Positions 11,969-23,095 of a DNA stretch of 64,000 nucleotides are shown here, piece after piece. The position numbers and the translations under genes were made by a program. Position 1 is the stretch's first letter, and every line of letters starts with the position of its first letter. Source of the stretch: Acephala macrosclerotiorum (Eukaryota; Ascomycota; Leotiomycetes; Helotiales; Mollisiaceae); the NCBI GenBank assembly GCA_014904845.1, contig MU119226.1, forward strand, positions 124,001 to 188,000, given 5' to 3'. The notes below the pieces were generated by a model. That model was not told the origin of the DNA, did no database searches, and saw only the letters and a program-made list of their open reading frames with translations.

Positions 11969-12342
11969 CGTGACGCTGTCTGCTATCTGGCTCGTGATGT
12001 AGCAATGCTAGGAGGAGGAAGATGGGACGAGAAATCCGTCTCCTCGTAGGCGAAAATAGGGGTTGACGCTAGTCGGCGAAACTTCGCCGCTTTGACTTTT
12101 CCGAGATTAGCCTCACTGGCAGTCCTTTTCAACGTCCCTTCGCCGAGTCATCCTTTACAATTTGATGACTGTTCATGAAAGGTATCCATTCTTTTCTAAA
12201 ATTGCAGGAATATAAGGTAGGGTGATACTCAGGAACTCAAGGTGATAATTTCTCTCTACAATTTGTCCTTGCTTTTGGATTTCAGTCCTTCTTCTCCGCT
12301 CCTCGTCGAACGATCGTTTGCTTTCATTGCTTTTATCTACAG
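11969..12342. promoter_or_regulatory. divergent promoter of Zn2Cys6 regulator and MFS pump
   Basis: The 374 bases between the two start codons must hold both promoters. They contain several CGG and CCG triplets, the half-sites usually read by Zn2Cys6 proteins, e.g. around 12030-12140 (gtcggcgaa, cgccgctt, cgccgag). No site is shown to be bound. Confidence 0.5.
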
Positions 12343-14132
12343 ATGCATTCCACAGCGCCTTTATCGGGCGATAGTGTCGATACTAAGAAGGTGCACCAAG
12401 TCCCAAGTATCGCAGGACAAGATGTCAGCGACAATGATGGTGTCACTAGCGCTCTGGCCCAGGGTACAATATCTCAGGAACATGTCTTCCCAAAAGGACT
12501 GCTACTTGCACTTAACTTGACTTCATCTGTCTTAGCCATGTTTTTGATCTCATTGGTATGTTCTAGTCCTCCGCCAATGTCGATCCTTCCATTAAAACTT
12601 TGTCAACTGACCAATCCCTCAGGACCGAACAATCATTGCAACGGCCATCCCTACAATCACAGATGAGTTCGACTCTCGAGCGACATTGGGTAAGAATGTC
12701 CCTTAGATCCTGTAATATTTTAATAACGAGCAGATGGTACGCAACCGCTTACATGATCACCAATTGCGCCTTCCAACTCATGTTCGGCAAGATCTACAAA
12801 TTGTACTCCACGAAATGGGTCTTCATCCTCGCATTTAGCATCTTCGAAATCGGATCAGCCATCTGTGGTGCAGCTCCTAACTCTGTAGCTTTCATCATCG
12901 GACGAGCAATCGCAGGTCTCGGAGCAAGCGGGGTAGTTTCAGGAAGCATGATGATTCTGGTACATACCACACCTCTGCGCAAGCGTCCTATGTATGCTGC
13001 GGTCTTTGCTGCCACGGTGGGAGCAGCTTCCATTCTTGGACCCGTTCTCGGAGGAGTCTTTACTTCCAAAGTCTCGTGGAGGTGGTGCTTCTATATCAAC
13101 CTTCCCATCGGAGCCTTCACGATTCCTATGATCGTCTTCTATCTCAAGACACCAAATCCGGACAAGTCGAAACACACTCTTGCGGAGCAACTAGCGAGCT
13201 TGGATCCTTTCGGCACAATCTGCTTTGTCCCAAGCATCATCTGCCTCGTCCTAGCTCTGCAATGGGGAGGAACAACCTACGCCTGGAGCGACGGCCGAGT
13301 CGTCGCATGTCTAGTCATTTTCGCTGTCTTTATGTTAGCATTTATCGCCGTCCAGATCTACTCAGGAGACAAAGCAACAGTCCTGCCTCGAATCATCAAG
13401 CAGCAATCGATCGCCTCCGGAGCTTGGCTCCAGTTCTGCGGCGCCGGCTCGACATACATCCTAGCCTACTACTTACCGCTCTGGTTCCAGGCAGTTAAAG
13501 GCGTCAATGCAGTCCAATCCGGTGTTCGAGTCCTGCCGACCGTTGTTACGATGATCATCGGAGCTTTTGCGGGTGGGTTCATCACCAAGAAATCGGGACA
13601 CTACGTCCCGGCTGTGATAGCGACGGCAGTCATTGCTCCGGTTGGACTTGGGTTGATCACAATGTTTCAACCTAATACGGGACATGAGAAGTGGATCGGA
13701 TACCAGGTCACTTATGGTCTAGGACAAGGAATGTCGATGCAAGTCGCTCCTCTAGTTGCTCAGGCTGTCCTCGACAAAGCTGATGTCTTGATCGGAACAG
13801 CGATTATGCTTTTCTCCCAACAGCTTGGAAGTATCTTTTTCGTTGCTGTCAGCCAGAATGTGTTTCTTGATCGATTATTGAAGAGTTTGAGTAGGATTGA
13901 GGGGTTGGACGCGATGATAATACTTGAGACTGGTGCGACGGACTTAAGAGGTATTATTCCAGTTGCAGACTTACCAGCAGTGGTCAAAGCGTATAATGGT
14001 GCTGTGGTCAAGACCTTCGACATCTCGACTGTTTGTGCTTGTTTGGTGGTTTTGTCTGCTGTGACGTTGGAGTGGAGGAGCTTAAAGAAGAGGGAGGTTG
14101 AGAAGCCAGCACCAGGACAAGCGAAGGCATAA
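12343..14132 (+). CDS. MFS drug/toxin efflux transporter (DHA14-like), one-base frame problem at intron 2
   Basis: Exons are 12343..12555, 12623..about 12689 and 12734..14132. The protein (about 559 residues) has about 14 hydrophobic helices and DHA14 marks: L-D-R-T-I-I-A-T-A-I-P in helix 1, G-W-Y-A-T-A-Y after it, GRAIAGLGASGVVSG (motif-C-like region), and LGPVLGGVF with W-R-W-C-F-Y-I-N-L-P-I-G. Such proteins export drugs or secondary metabolites with proton uptake at the plasma membrane; the closest known type is the AflT/toxin-pump group. The family needs Gly-Trp-Tyr across intron 2, yet with the GTAAGA donor at 12690 the reading is one base off. A fourth G in the GGG run at 12688-12690 would restore it, so this is probably a sequencing or assembly deletion. 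The gene pairs with the divergent Zn2Cys6 regulator. Confidence 0.87.
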
Positions 14133-14534
14133 GAGTTGATTCAGTACGAAACTATTGTGCGATATGAGATGGGGTATTTGAGCAGATAAATTACATTCTT
14201 TCTTGCTTACAGCTTTTAATATCAAAAATATATCTTCGAGATCACGTGGAGTTAACCTTCGAGAAGGTTTGTGGGCATTGGTGATATGACTGCTTGGTAC
14301 TAGCTCCAAAGTCGGTTCCAGCATCTTTCTAAGCCCACTACCTTTAATTTTCTTGCTCAAGGTTACTCTTGAAGAACTTATGTATCTCAAAGCACGTGAG
14401 AAGAATGTCCGTGCTGAGCAGGGATGTGTTGGCGGCACAGCATCTCGGTGCCTTCTGCTCACCGTGAATCTTCCTCTTTTCTCATCCACCATCTTTTCCC
14501 GAATGCTCACAGTACCAACGGTTGATATATACCC
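14133..14534. other. intergenic, downstream of MFS gene and upstream of 2EXR gene
   Basis: 400 bases carrying the 3' end of the pump gene and the promoter of the next gene. Two CACGTG-type palindrome cores (atcacgtgga near 14242, agcacgtgag near 14391) are visible; they could be bHLH sites. No coding region is seen. Confidence 0.45.
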
Positions 14535-16111
14535 ATGGCTTTGACATCATTTCATCTCTTCCCCAATCTCCCGGGCGAGTAAGGACATTCGGGTCCCTTG
14601 GTTCATTCTTTTCTTGGGACACACGTCCTTCCTCTTAAGTGTTCCTGGGGCTTTCTAGTTGTTTTCTGTTGCTGAATCATCTTTTCGAGATACCCTTTAA
14701 TGGCTTTAATATTCGATAGAAGTTGCTGACTTTTGTTTCTTCTAGGCTTCGCAACGAGATATGGCTAGCCGCATACCCTCAACCCCGCCTTGTACAAATA
14801 GAGGAGGTGGATCTCACTGGAGACTTTGACGAAGATGACGACGATGACGACTCTAGATATGGCGATGATATTGATCTCGACAACGCCTACGACGAAGACA
14901 AAACGAAATATGACGATTTTATTGATCTCGCCAAAAAGAGGATGGCCTCTCTTGGAGCAGATGCGCTGAACGATCCAGCTAAGACTTGCGCTGATGTATT
15001 GTCCGAGATCACCGGATTCAAGACCGACCGTATGCTTCAACGCTTCCGATATGTTTGGTCCGAAAGGCGCTCTTGGAATAGAAACCAGACACAACTAGAA
15101 AGTTATGGATTCACTACCCCTAAGACGAAACCCTGCATCCCACCACTACTTCTCCTAGAAGAGGCCGCACGAGAAGCAATACACGATGCCACCCGAGAGA
15201 GCTACTTTTGGAGTAGAACTCCGATTCCTGCTCTGCTTCACGCCTGCAGCGAATCACGTCACGCAATGCGATTGTGTGGATACGAGCTCGCCTTTGCAGC
15301 TGAAAACTCGGAGCCTAGAATCTGGTTCAATTTCAAACATGACGTTCTTTACCTGACTGGTAGCAGATGGGGGAGCCAAAGAAACATAGACGTTTTTGAA
15401 GCTGGGCCATGGAACGTTTATCAATTACCACGAGAAGACCGCGAACGAATCGAGAGATTAGCCTTGGAAGACGACTGGTATGGGCAATCACACCTGCTAG
15501 TCGACACTGTCCCTCGCTTCCGACGTCTGAAAGAAATACTTTGGGTGGTTTACCATGTACCAGGTGACTATGAGGCACGATGCTTAGGGACAGCCGTCCA
15601 TGACCCAAATGACGAGTGGAGTCATAAAGAGAGTGAAGCAGACCTCTGGGGATATCTGGAATGCGACAGCATGGAATTCATCGACGAAAAAGTTATGGGC
15701 GGGTACCTGTCGAACAGCAGCTGGGGTCTGATGGGAGGGTCATGGGAAGAGTTTTCTCGGAGGCTAAAAAGGCATCGCCAAGTAAATGAAGGAAGCAGTG
15801 AAAAATTCTTCGCTCTCAGAATCATGGAAATGGAGGACATTCTCCGAGAGCACAAAGCTATTCATCCTGGCTCGTGGCAGATCCCCACGTTCAAGATGGT
15901 TTTTGTTCTTACGAAGAAGCAAGCCAGTATTGTTCTTAGTGGTCGACATCGATTTGTCCAGAGGATGGCCGAAGTGGAAAGGCTTGAGAATGAAGAGGGT
16001 CCACCGCCAGGTGACAGAGTCTTCCAGCCGCGTCGGAGATCACTTGATGCTCCCTTCATCGATGAATGCGAGGTCCTCGACGAGATAATCGCAATGGAAT
16101 ACTATTACTAG
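14535..16111 (+). CDS. 2EXR-domain protein of unknown function
   Basis: Exon 1 is 14535..14578 and exon 2 is 14746..16111; the intron (GTAAGG, CTGAC branch, TAG) restores the domain start F-H-L-F-P-N-L-P-G-E-L-R-N-E-I-W-L-A-A-Y-P at residues 5-25. The total is 469 residues. This opening block is the 2EXR domain, common in large paralogous sets of cytosolic or nuclear proteins in filamentous ascomycetes and of unknown biochemical role. Residues about 35-65 are a very acidic insertion rich in Asp, which splits the usual domain from its continuation (L-H-A-C-S-E-S-R, I-W-F-N-F-K-H-D-V-L-Y-L) further on. No signal peptide or membrane segment is seen. The open reading of exon 2 runs unbroken to the stop. 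Confidence 0.85.
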
Positions 16112-17025
16112 GGATGGTATTGAGACTATAGTAGCTCTAGAATTTTGTCACCCAATGGACATTTAGAGCATGCTGGGGCTATTGTCGAAGGTGGGGGCTG
16201 GAATTGCGGGGTACAAGCACACTTCTTACTATGTCCTGTTCACTACTCACTCTCCTTCTTCAACACTACGAAGCTTATGGATAAGTATGAACTAGTACCG
16301 GTCTGCAAAGGCAGCCTCTGAATATGGCTTTGGTAGAAGATTGTGTGTGTGTCACTTGACGCGAAGGTCCCTCGCTGCTCAACAGCTTCGTCTCCCTTCG
16401 ATGTACAGGATTCAGACATCAACGGCATGGAATCTCAGACATCTGTACTATGCCATCAGACCGATCATTCTACGTCTCCAGCTTTCCAAAAGTTATGTTT
16501 TCGGTGCCAGCATAACGGTCACGTGGGATCCCTCCGCCCTTCCTGTTCTCCTCGTGCGAACCGAACAGAGCTTGAAAATCGTGCAAATCTATCAATCTTA
16601 ACTCATCTAAGTGTTATTCTTCTATCAGTTTCGAGGTTTCTTCCTCATCTCGTGGTTCATCCCACTGCCCCACTCTTCGACAGGAAGTGCCTTGCTACCG
16701 CCCTTGCATAAAGATCCACTGCTATCTATCTAGCTTCGTCCACTCCGCAACACTTATCACGACAATTTTTTTCAACCTTCCCATGCCGGCCAGTGGCCGT
16801 GGCAGTCAGGACTTTTTTTTTCGCCTCTGTGGTAAGAGATGCGTTCGTCGCCGAATCCCTGGTTGTTGGGTTCACGTAAGATTCCAGACCTCACTCCGGA
16901 GTGCTGAACGAGATTTAGACGGGGCACTAGAGAAGATCACAGCAATATGGATGAGTAAAATCTTGACATCTAGAGATACGCTTGGACCAGAAGGATGCCG
17001 ATGGGCCTGTATTAAAAATAGGAAT
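16112..17025. other. intergenic, about 0.9 kb
   Basis: A run of short open frames at 16341-16711 (+) includes a Cys/His-containing stretch (C-F-R-C-x4-H-x7-C) that resembles a zinc knuckle by spacing only, and has no good start or splice context. I do not call a gene. Confidence 0.4.
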
Positions 17026-18357
17026 ATGAGCTCTTTTGTGTTGATTCTGAAGTTGTTGCTCGTCTCTTCCATCTAACTTGCAGTTGTTCGGGTCTCTTCT
17101 CGCTCTTTCCTCCCTCTCAGCTTCAGTATATGCCTCTCCATTTGCGAGAAGGAATACAACAGAGAAGAGATATGCAATTTTGGACAATGACTGGTCTACT
17201 GTTGGCTTCATTCCATTCTTGCTCGCACTCGGTGCAGGGATCGAAGTTTTAGGCATTACGTCCTGTATGTCGTCCTACATTTTGCTTTTCAGTACTTACT
17301 GACCTCTAATAGTCACCGCTAATACATGGCATTAATAGTGTGCATACCACGCCTTGGCAACTCTCGAGATCGGAAACCTGAGCTGCATCCCAGTCTACTA
17401 CGGCTCAACTTACCCCTTAATCAACACCTACGAACGTTTCCAAGCATAGGAAGCTGCCCACGGTGTTCTTCCATGGCAAGGAGTTTTCGCTCCTAACAAC
17501 GCTACTGCTGAAACCCTCGGCTCTGATTCAACTGCTGGCAGCTTAGATCCAAACCGTATCTCAGCGGCTGCGTTCTTGGAAGGCTGTCCAAACACGACTG
17601 CTGTCACTGGAATGTCCGCTACTCAATTCCTGATTGAGCAGGTGAGAAAGTATCCAGGCCAAGTCAGTATCTATGCTGCAGGTGCGTTGACTAATGTTGC
17701 GCTGGCTGTGAGATTGGATGAGGAGTTTGCGAGTTTGGCGAAGGAGTTGGTGATTATGGGTGGTTATGTTGATGTGTATATGTACCAGGTGAGCTTCCTC
17801 AAACCGTCCTCTATTTTGGGATCTTTACTGAATTTTTCAAGGCTACTGGAACCGTCAATCAAGCAGACATCAATTCAGATATCAACCTGATGATCGATCC
17901 CGAAGCCTCCAAGATTACTCTCACGGCTGACTTCCCCAACATCATTACTGCTGGCAACGTCGCTAACCAAGTCATCTCAACTCAAGAGTTCTTGGATGAG
18001 ATTTATGAGGTCAAGAGCCCGTATTCGAAATTCATGTATGAGTACTATGCACCATCCTTTCCGTTCTGGGATGAGACCACTATGGCGATATTGATCGATC
18101 CCACGATTGCTACCAACGCTAGCACTGGTAAGTCATTTCATTCTAAAGCTGAGTTTGAGACTGACGAGAACCTAGTATACCTTAATGTCGATGTTGTATA
18201 TGCAAGCCCTTCATATGGGAACATCCATGTTTATCAATCTGCCCAGATGCCCCCTAATATCAGAAATGTTACGTACATGAACACGATTGATACAGCGAGG
18301 TTTAAGGCTATGATCAAGCATGCTGTTCAGTATCCCAAGAGCTGCGCAGATTTGTGA
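17026..18357 (+). pseudogene. broken inosine-uridine-type nucleoside hydrolase
   Basis: A secreted nucleoside hydrolase can be read almost end to end. It has a signal peptide (F-G-S-L-L-A-L-S-S-L-S-A-S-V-Y-A), the substrate/calcium motif D-N-D-W-S-T, H-A-L-A-T-L-E-I-G-N-L, A-A-G-A-L-T-N-V-A-L-A, and the late S-F-P-F-W-D-E segment. Introns are at 17038-17083 (weak GTGTTG donor), about 17275-17312, 17789-17841 and 18128-18175. The frame is interrupted by TAA at 17333, TAG at 17336 and TAG at 17447. The last lies where the family has Trp (F-Q-A-W-E-A), and the first two lie where a Gln-like context precedes C-A-Y-H-A-L-A. All fit C-to-T or G-to-A changes in CAA, CAG or TGG. No clear ATG is fixed; ATG at 17026 is my best guess. 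A functional product is unlikely. Confidence 0.85.
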
Positions 18358-18785
18358 AGTCTTGCACTTGTTATACCTTACGAGTAGATATAGATACCGG
18401 TACATAATTTGGAGTAATATCTAGTCTTTTCATCATCTCCTGATTCGCCAATTGAATTGATTCTCTCAACTCTCCTGATATGAGAATTGGTATCGAGCCA
18501 GGCTGCGCTTGTTCAATACTAACAAATAGTTCCCGCTCCAACCGTAATGAAAACCAGTGAAATCAACAAACATGAGCCTGGTTCCTGAAGCTATTCGATA
18601 ATAAGATCCTCAAGGTCTCGCCTCTTTCATCATATCCTGGAAGTGAATCTTACCCCACATTACCCCGCACTCACCTCCTTTATCACCTTGTTCTCAACCC
18701 CAGCTGCAGATATATCCGTGAAGGCATTATCTTTGTTGCATTGACCAATCCTGTCTTACATATCAATATATTTATACGTTGAAAT
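18358..18785. other. intergenic, 430 bases
   Basis: Lies between two same-strand decayed genes. It includes an AT-rich stretch with tatcaatatatttatacg just before the next ATG, a plausible core promoter. No coding region is seen. Confidence 0.45.
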
Positions 18786-19278
18786 ATGGAAGGCACATGT
18801 CTTTGTGGAGCTATCACTGTTCGAGTTAGGGATCCGGAGCTATTTTCGAGGCGGAGGGGACATAATTAATTGTCGGTGTGTTAATTGTAAAAAGACTGCG
18901 GTTCTGGTAAGCCTGTTCTTCATGGGTCTTGCAGAGGGTGCGGGTTGATTCAACCATCCCAGCAATGGCAACAAATCTAATCATCGAGAACGAGAAGTTC
19001 GAGATCATTGGAGAGGAGAACTTGAAGAAATACATCGATACGAAGACTTTGAGGGGAACGCCGCTTGAAAGGTATTTCTGTTCGACTTGTGGAAAGTAAG
19101 TGGTCATAAATTGTACTACTAGTACGTAGGTTGGCAAAATTCTCATTACTGACTGTGGTGTAGCCCGATCAAGTCTGTTACCCCGCTGTACGAGAGCAAG
19201 ACGGTTCTAAAACTTGGAATCTTCCCACAAATCCCAACGCCAGAATGGGAATCATTCTCGGCATCGAGGCAGAAATAG
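18786..19278 (+). pseudogene. decayed GFA/Mss4-like zinc-binding domain protein
   Basis: Exons 18786..18906, 18963..19095 and 19164..19278 total 123 codons. The start M-E-G-T-C-L-C-G-A-I-T-V, the late F-C-S-T-C-G-N and the P-E-W-E motif are those of small glutathione-dependent-formaldehyde-activating (GFA) family proteins, where Cys pairs bind zinc. Between 18861 and 18900 the zinc-ligand segment (N-C-R-C-V-N-C-K-K-T) is readable only in a different frame; the main frame has three TAA codons there. Two compensating indels explain this: one after R-G-H and one before G-S. Intron donors and acceptors (GTAAGC, GTAAGT; CAG, TAG) are intact, so decay looks recent, or two consensus errors lie close together. 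Confidence 0.75.
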
Positions 19279-19479
19279 GAGGTGTCACTTGAGGGTGCAG
19301 TACAGTACAAGACGAAGAGTTTTGGGGATAAGTTAGAAGGATGATTATTGAATATCAGAATAAGGAATCTAGGCTTTGAGAAGCTTGCCTTCAGAAGTAT
19401 AGTATTCGTGTACGGCGATTTAGTGATATCTCCAATATTGCCCTTTGCATATGCACCCTCTTAACCAATAGAGAGCTAA

Positions 19480-21398
19480 TTACAGATGTGGAACATAATT
19501 CATGATGTTGAGGTGAGGTGTTTCATACACTCCAATAGGTACGTGCCTGAGTGAGACGTAAGATTCGATCACAATATAGACTCTTGCAGCTATGTATAGC
19601 ACTATCCAAGTGAAAGCAAGAAGATACAGCATGATAGTGAGTAGTTTAGGTAGGAAGTGTAATAAGGCCTCATATGTGGAGGCCTCTTTTGCTCCCTCTT
19701 TCGGTCCAAATGTTTTTGTGTTAGAGGGTTTTAGGGTCGTTAAGGGATTGCTACCCGCCCATAACTCAATGATGAATATGTAAGTGAAGGTTATAATGAT
19801 CCAAGCGATGACGAGGGCTGCAGAACCAAGTAAAACAAAGTAAGATGATTTCCACAGTAAAGGCTCGATCGTTGAAGGAAACATGGAATGCGGGGATGAT
19901 AGTCGTTCTGATGAGCAAAGCAGCAATAGACAACGATTCCCTGGTATCAGCTGGGAGATTCCTGTCCTCGATCTAGTCGCTAATCTGATTCGTAATTAGA
20001 GTCTTTGTAGACTTCTCAGTTGAGATCCACTTCGAAAAATGGTCTAATCATGGTTTCGTCCGCTGATATGAGGTCTGCTGTCTTGGTGGATGGCTCAAGC
20101 TTAGAAGCACGAGAGGACTCATTCAACTTTCCAATGAATTTGCCGGCAAGACTCAGTCGATCGAAATCCTTTTTGGATAGGTAGATTCTAGTGCCGGTGC
20201 CATGGTCTTCGGAGAAGTCTCTTTCGCGATCACGCTGGGAGGGTGACATTGCCCAAGCTCCGAGCCCAGACTGAAGTGCTTGATCAATCTCTAGACATAG
20301 AGTCGTAGTAATCATTCCTGCGACAGGCACATATGTCCGCGCGATCGGCTGCGCAGAATAACAGAGGTGCGAAATTTGAGCGAGCACTCCTTCACTTCTC
20401 ACAAGGTTGACGACTTTCTGGTCTTCAGAACGCACAGAGTGAATTTTTATTCTCGGGTCAGTCATGCGTAACGGTACTTCGGGTGTTCTAACGCTAGATT
20501 TCTCGATGTATGGAGAGTTCTTTACGCTGCCAAACCAACAAAAGGCCGGGTCGGCATCGTCTTTGAGATCGACTTCCTGAAATCCGCTGTTCCTACGCCA
20601 GCGAGAACTTACAACAAGGAAAGCAAGTGTTTCTGGCTCGATGTTCTGCAAGATTGTTGGACACTGGATGTTGTATGGTTTGCGCGCCCAAATAGCGTAC
20701 ATGATAAGAGCGCAAAAATACATGCACCAGTGTATGCAACTCCAAAAGGCATAGCGGATATCCGACAATTTCCCCGTAAAAAGATTTGCTTTGCTTTCGT
20801 CTTTGATCGAGTCCGACGGCAGCTCAACGAAATGTCCTTGGTCCGTAAGAAACAGTAAGCCGTGCGTTGTCAAGGTTGCTTTGTCAAGCTTGTTGTGAAG
20901 ATGGCCAATATCAACAGCAAAACCTCCCATTACCGTGTGCTATGCATAGGCCATGTCGAATCTATGTTTCAGGCTCGGAGATTCGTCCGCCTTGTTCAGT
21001 GTAAGACTGCGAAATGCCTAGCAGGATTGGGCGACTCACCTTACCATCCATTTCTAAGGATGCTTCATGCAATTCCTTCAAACGTTTCAAGAAGTCTCTG
21101 GCAAGATACCACTGTTCAAATGCGGCGAACACGACGAACTCTGCTGCAAAAAGGGCTACGAGGAGCCATCGCACTCTACGCCATTGGATGCTCCAGAAAG
21201 ACTCTTCGTGAGCTGGCACATTCAGATGAAGCGAAGCCCAGATGCAGATAATTGGGGTGGGGGCGCAGCTATAGAGAACGCTTCATGTTATACGGCCTGA
21301 GGACTCAACGACTCATCCTGGAGCAGCTTCCGTGTTCTGGATTGGGCGGCGAAGGTTGGAGACGTGAGCCCAAACGACAGCGCGATAAGAAGAGACAT
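19480..21398 (-). pseudogene. decayed fungal multi-pass membrane protein of unknown function
   Basis: The pieces match a family common in filamentous fungi that I know only as hypothetical membrane proteins: a signal-like start at 21398 (M-S-L-L-I-A-L-S-F-G), then S-V-L-Y-S-C with I-W-A-S-L-H-L-N-V-P, then Q-W-R-R-V-R-W-L followed by F-E-Q-W, then M-G-G-F-A-V, then a transmembrane C-terminal block at 19480-19926. Breaks: TGA at 21313-21315 and 21283-21285, ten codons apart in one frame, both where family members carry Trp; a one-base frame change between the signal-like start and the first TGA; a frame change and TAG just before M-G-G-F-A-V near 20935; and stops between 20016 and 19926. I therefore call it dead rather than multi-exon. 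Confidence 0.7.
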
Positions 21399-21850
21399 GC
21401 TGAACGTTCTGAAATCTAGGTTTCGAATTTAGTGTCAGAGACATGAGGAAGATATTCATAACCGGAGTTGAATCGAGAGGTGTGAAACATTGCATGACGG
21501 CACAACTTTGATTTGCCTGCACCTCTCACGATATTTGCTTTGTCTGTACGAGTAACATATTACCTTGCAGAGAAGCTTTATAGGTTTCATGATCAGCGTT
21601 ATTCATCGCAATCCTCGAGCACAGGTCTCCAAGCGCAGCGCAAAATTGCTCACTTGAGCAAAAGGGATAATGGTCATACTTTGGATAGATCTGACACATT
21701 TCGAAAGATTTGGAAGTAGTTGAGGCTCTCATGAGTGCGAGGTTTGTACGTGAGAAGTCGCATCAACCAAAATTGCAAGCGGAACTCGGTCCGCAACCTC
21801 GAACTTTTGCATCGCAAACTTTCACTTGCGCAACAACGTTCTCCCTCACA
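21399..21850. other. intergenic between divergent loci
   Basis: Upstream regions of the decayed membrane protein (-) and the Bmt5-like gene (+). Open frames on both strands are short and unsupported. Confidence 0.45.
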
Positions 21851-22901
21851 ATGGGCAGAAACAAACGCCAAAGGCTCTCCACAAAGCCTTCCAAGAAACA
21901 GAAGCCTCTCGCACGCCCAGCCTCTGTCTCAAAGCCCTCGAAATCCACCCAAAATCAAAAATCATCGTACCCAAAACGGCCAGCCCAACACACCAAACCA
22001 ACCGTCCCCTTCCACCCCTCCGACCACATCCTCCTCCTCGGCGAAGGCGACCTCTCCTTCTCCCGCTCCCTAATCGAACACCATGCCTGCGAACACATAA
22101 CTGCCACTGTCTATGAATCGTCCCTCCCAGAATTAGTAGAGAAGTATCCGCATGTCGAGGAGAATATTAAGGTTATTGAGGATGGGGGAGGTGAAGTAAG
22201 GTATGGAGTTGATGCGGGAAAAATGAAGCCTTGGACGAGGGGGAAGGGGAAGGGTGAGGGGAGGATGGATAGGATTGTGTTTAATTTTCCGCATGTGGGG
22301 GGCAAGAGTAGGGATGTTAATCGACAGGTTAGGTATAATCAAGGTACATTCCCCCAGATCTCGAGTACCCTGCAGAAAATGTCTTTGGTACTGATGATAA
22401 TTGGCAGAACTACTAGTAAACTTCTTTAAGCAATCCCTGCCCTCACTGTCCCCAAGACACGGGAGCTCGATCATAGTAACCCTGTTTGAGGGAGAACCAT
22501 ACACATTATGGAATATCAGAGATTTGGGGAGACATTCTGGATTGGAGGTCAAAGAGAGCTTCAAGTTCCAGGCAAGCGCGTATCCGGGGTACAGGCATGC
22601 GAGGACGTTGGGGGTGGTGAAGGGGAAGAATGGAGAGGTTGGAGGTGGGTGGAAGGGAGAGGAGAGGCCTGCGAGGAGTTACGTGTTCGTGAGGAAGGGG
22701 GAGGGTGTTGTGATGGGGAATAGGAAAAGGCAGAGGGAGGAGAGTAGTGATAATGAAGTAGATGGAGAGCGGGATGAGGAACCGGGCGAGGAGGTAGACG
22801 AAGAGGTTGAGGATTCAGAGGAATGGGAGGGCATCGAGGACGAACCGGAAGTGAGAGACGAGAATCACGACGAATTTACAGAGGAAAGTGATGGGGATTG
22901 A
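21851..22901 (+). CDS. bmt5: 25S rRNA (uridine-N3)-methyltransferase, Bmt5-like
   Basis: Exons 21851..22343 and 22408..22901 join in phase (GTACAT donor, CAG acceptor) to give 328 residues. After a basic, nucleolar-type N terminus comes the DUF2431 Rossmann-like fold: I-L-L-L-G-E-G-D-L-S-F-S-R-S-L as the SAM-binding loop (about residue 60), T-A-T-V-Y-E-S, D-R-I-V-F-N-F-P-H-V-G-G-K as the catalytic region, and V-T-L-F-E-G-E-P-Y. The yeast relative Bmt5 methylates a uridine in 25S rRNA in the nucleolus; the exact target here is inferred. The C terminus is a long Glu/Asp-rich tail. ATG 21851 is chosen because the basic start follows directly, although the frame is open further upstream. The gene is convergent with aos1. 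Confidence 0.9.
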
Positions 22902-23095
22902 AGGATCCATTGCCATGGTCATGGTCTAAATAAGGACCTACAACTCCATACGCATCAACGCCAGTGCCGGATATCCTAAGACGTGTCGGCTTTCACATCC
23001 ATATGCTCCATTTTGGGCTCCTAGCCACCAAATTTGGCGACATCTCTTCAGGCATATTGGCAATCAAACTACCCTCTCACCACTATCGTCCAGCT

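Noticed and set aside
16343..16711. Open frame with a zinc-knuckle-like C-x2-C...H...C pattern
   Set aside because: It begins at GTG, matches the spacing only loosely, and has no repeat of the motif or transposon context.
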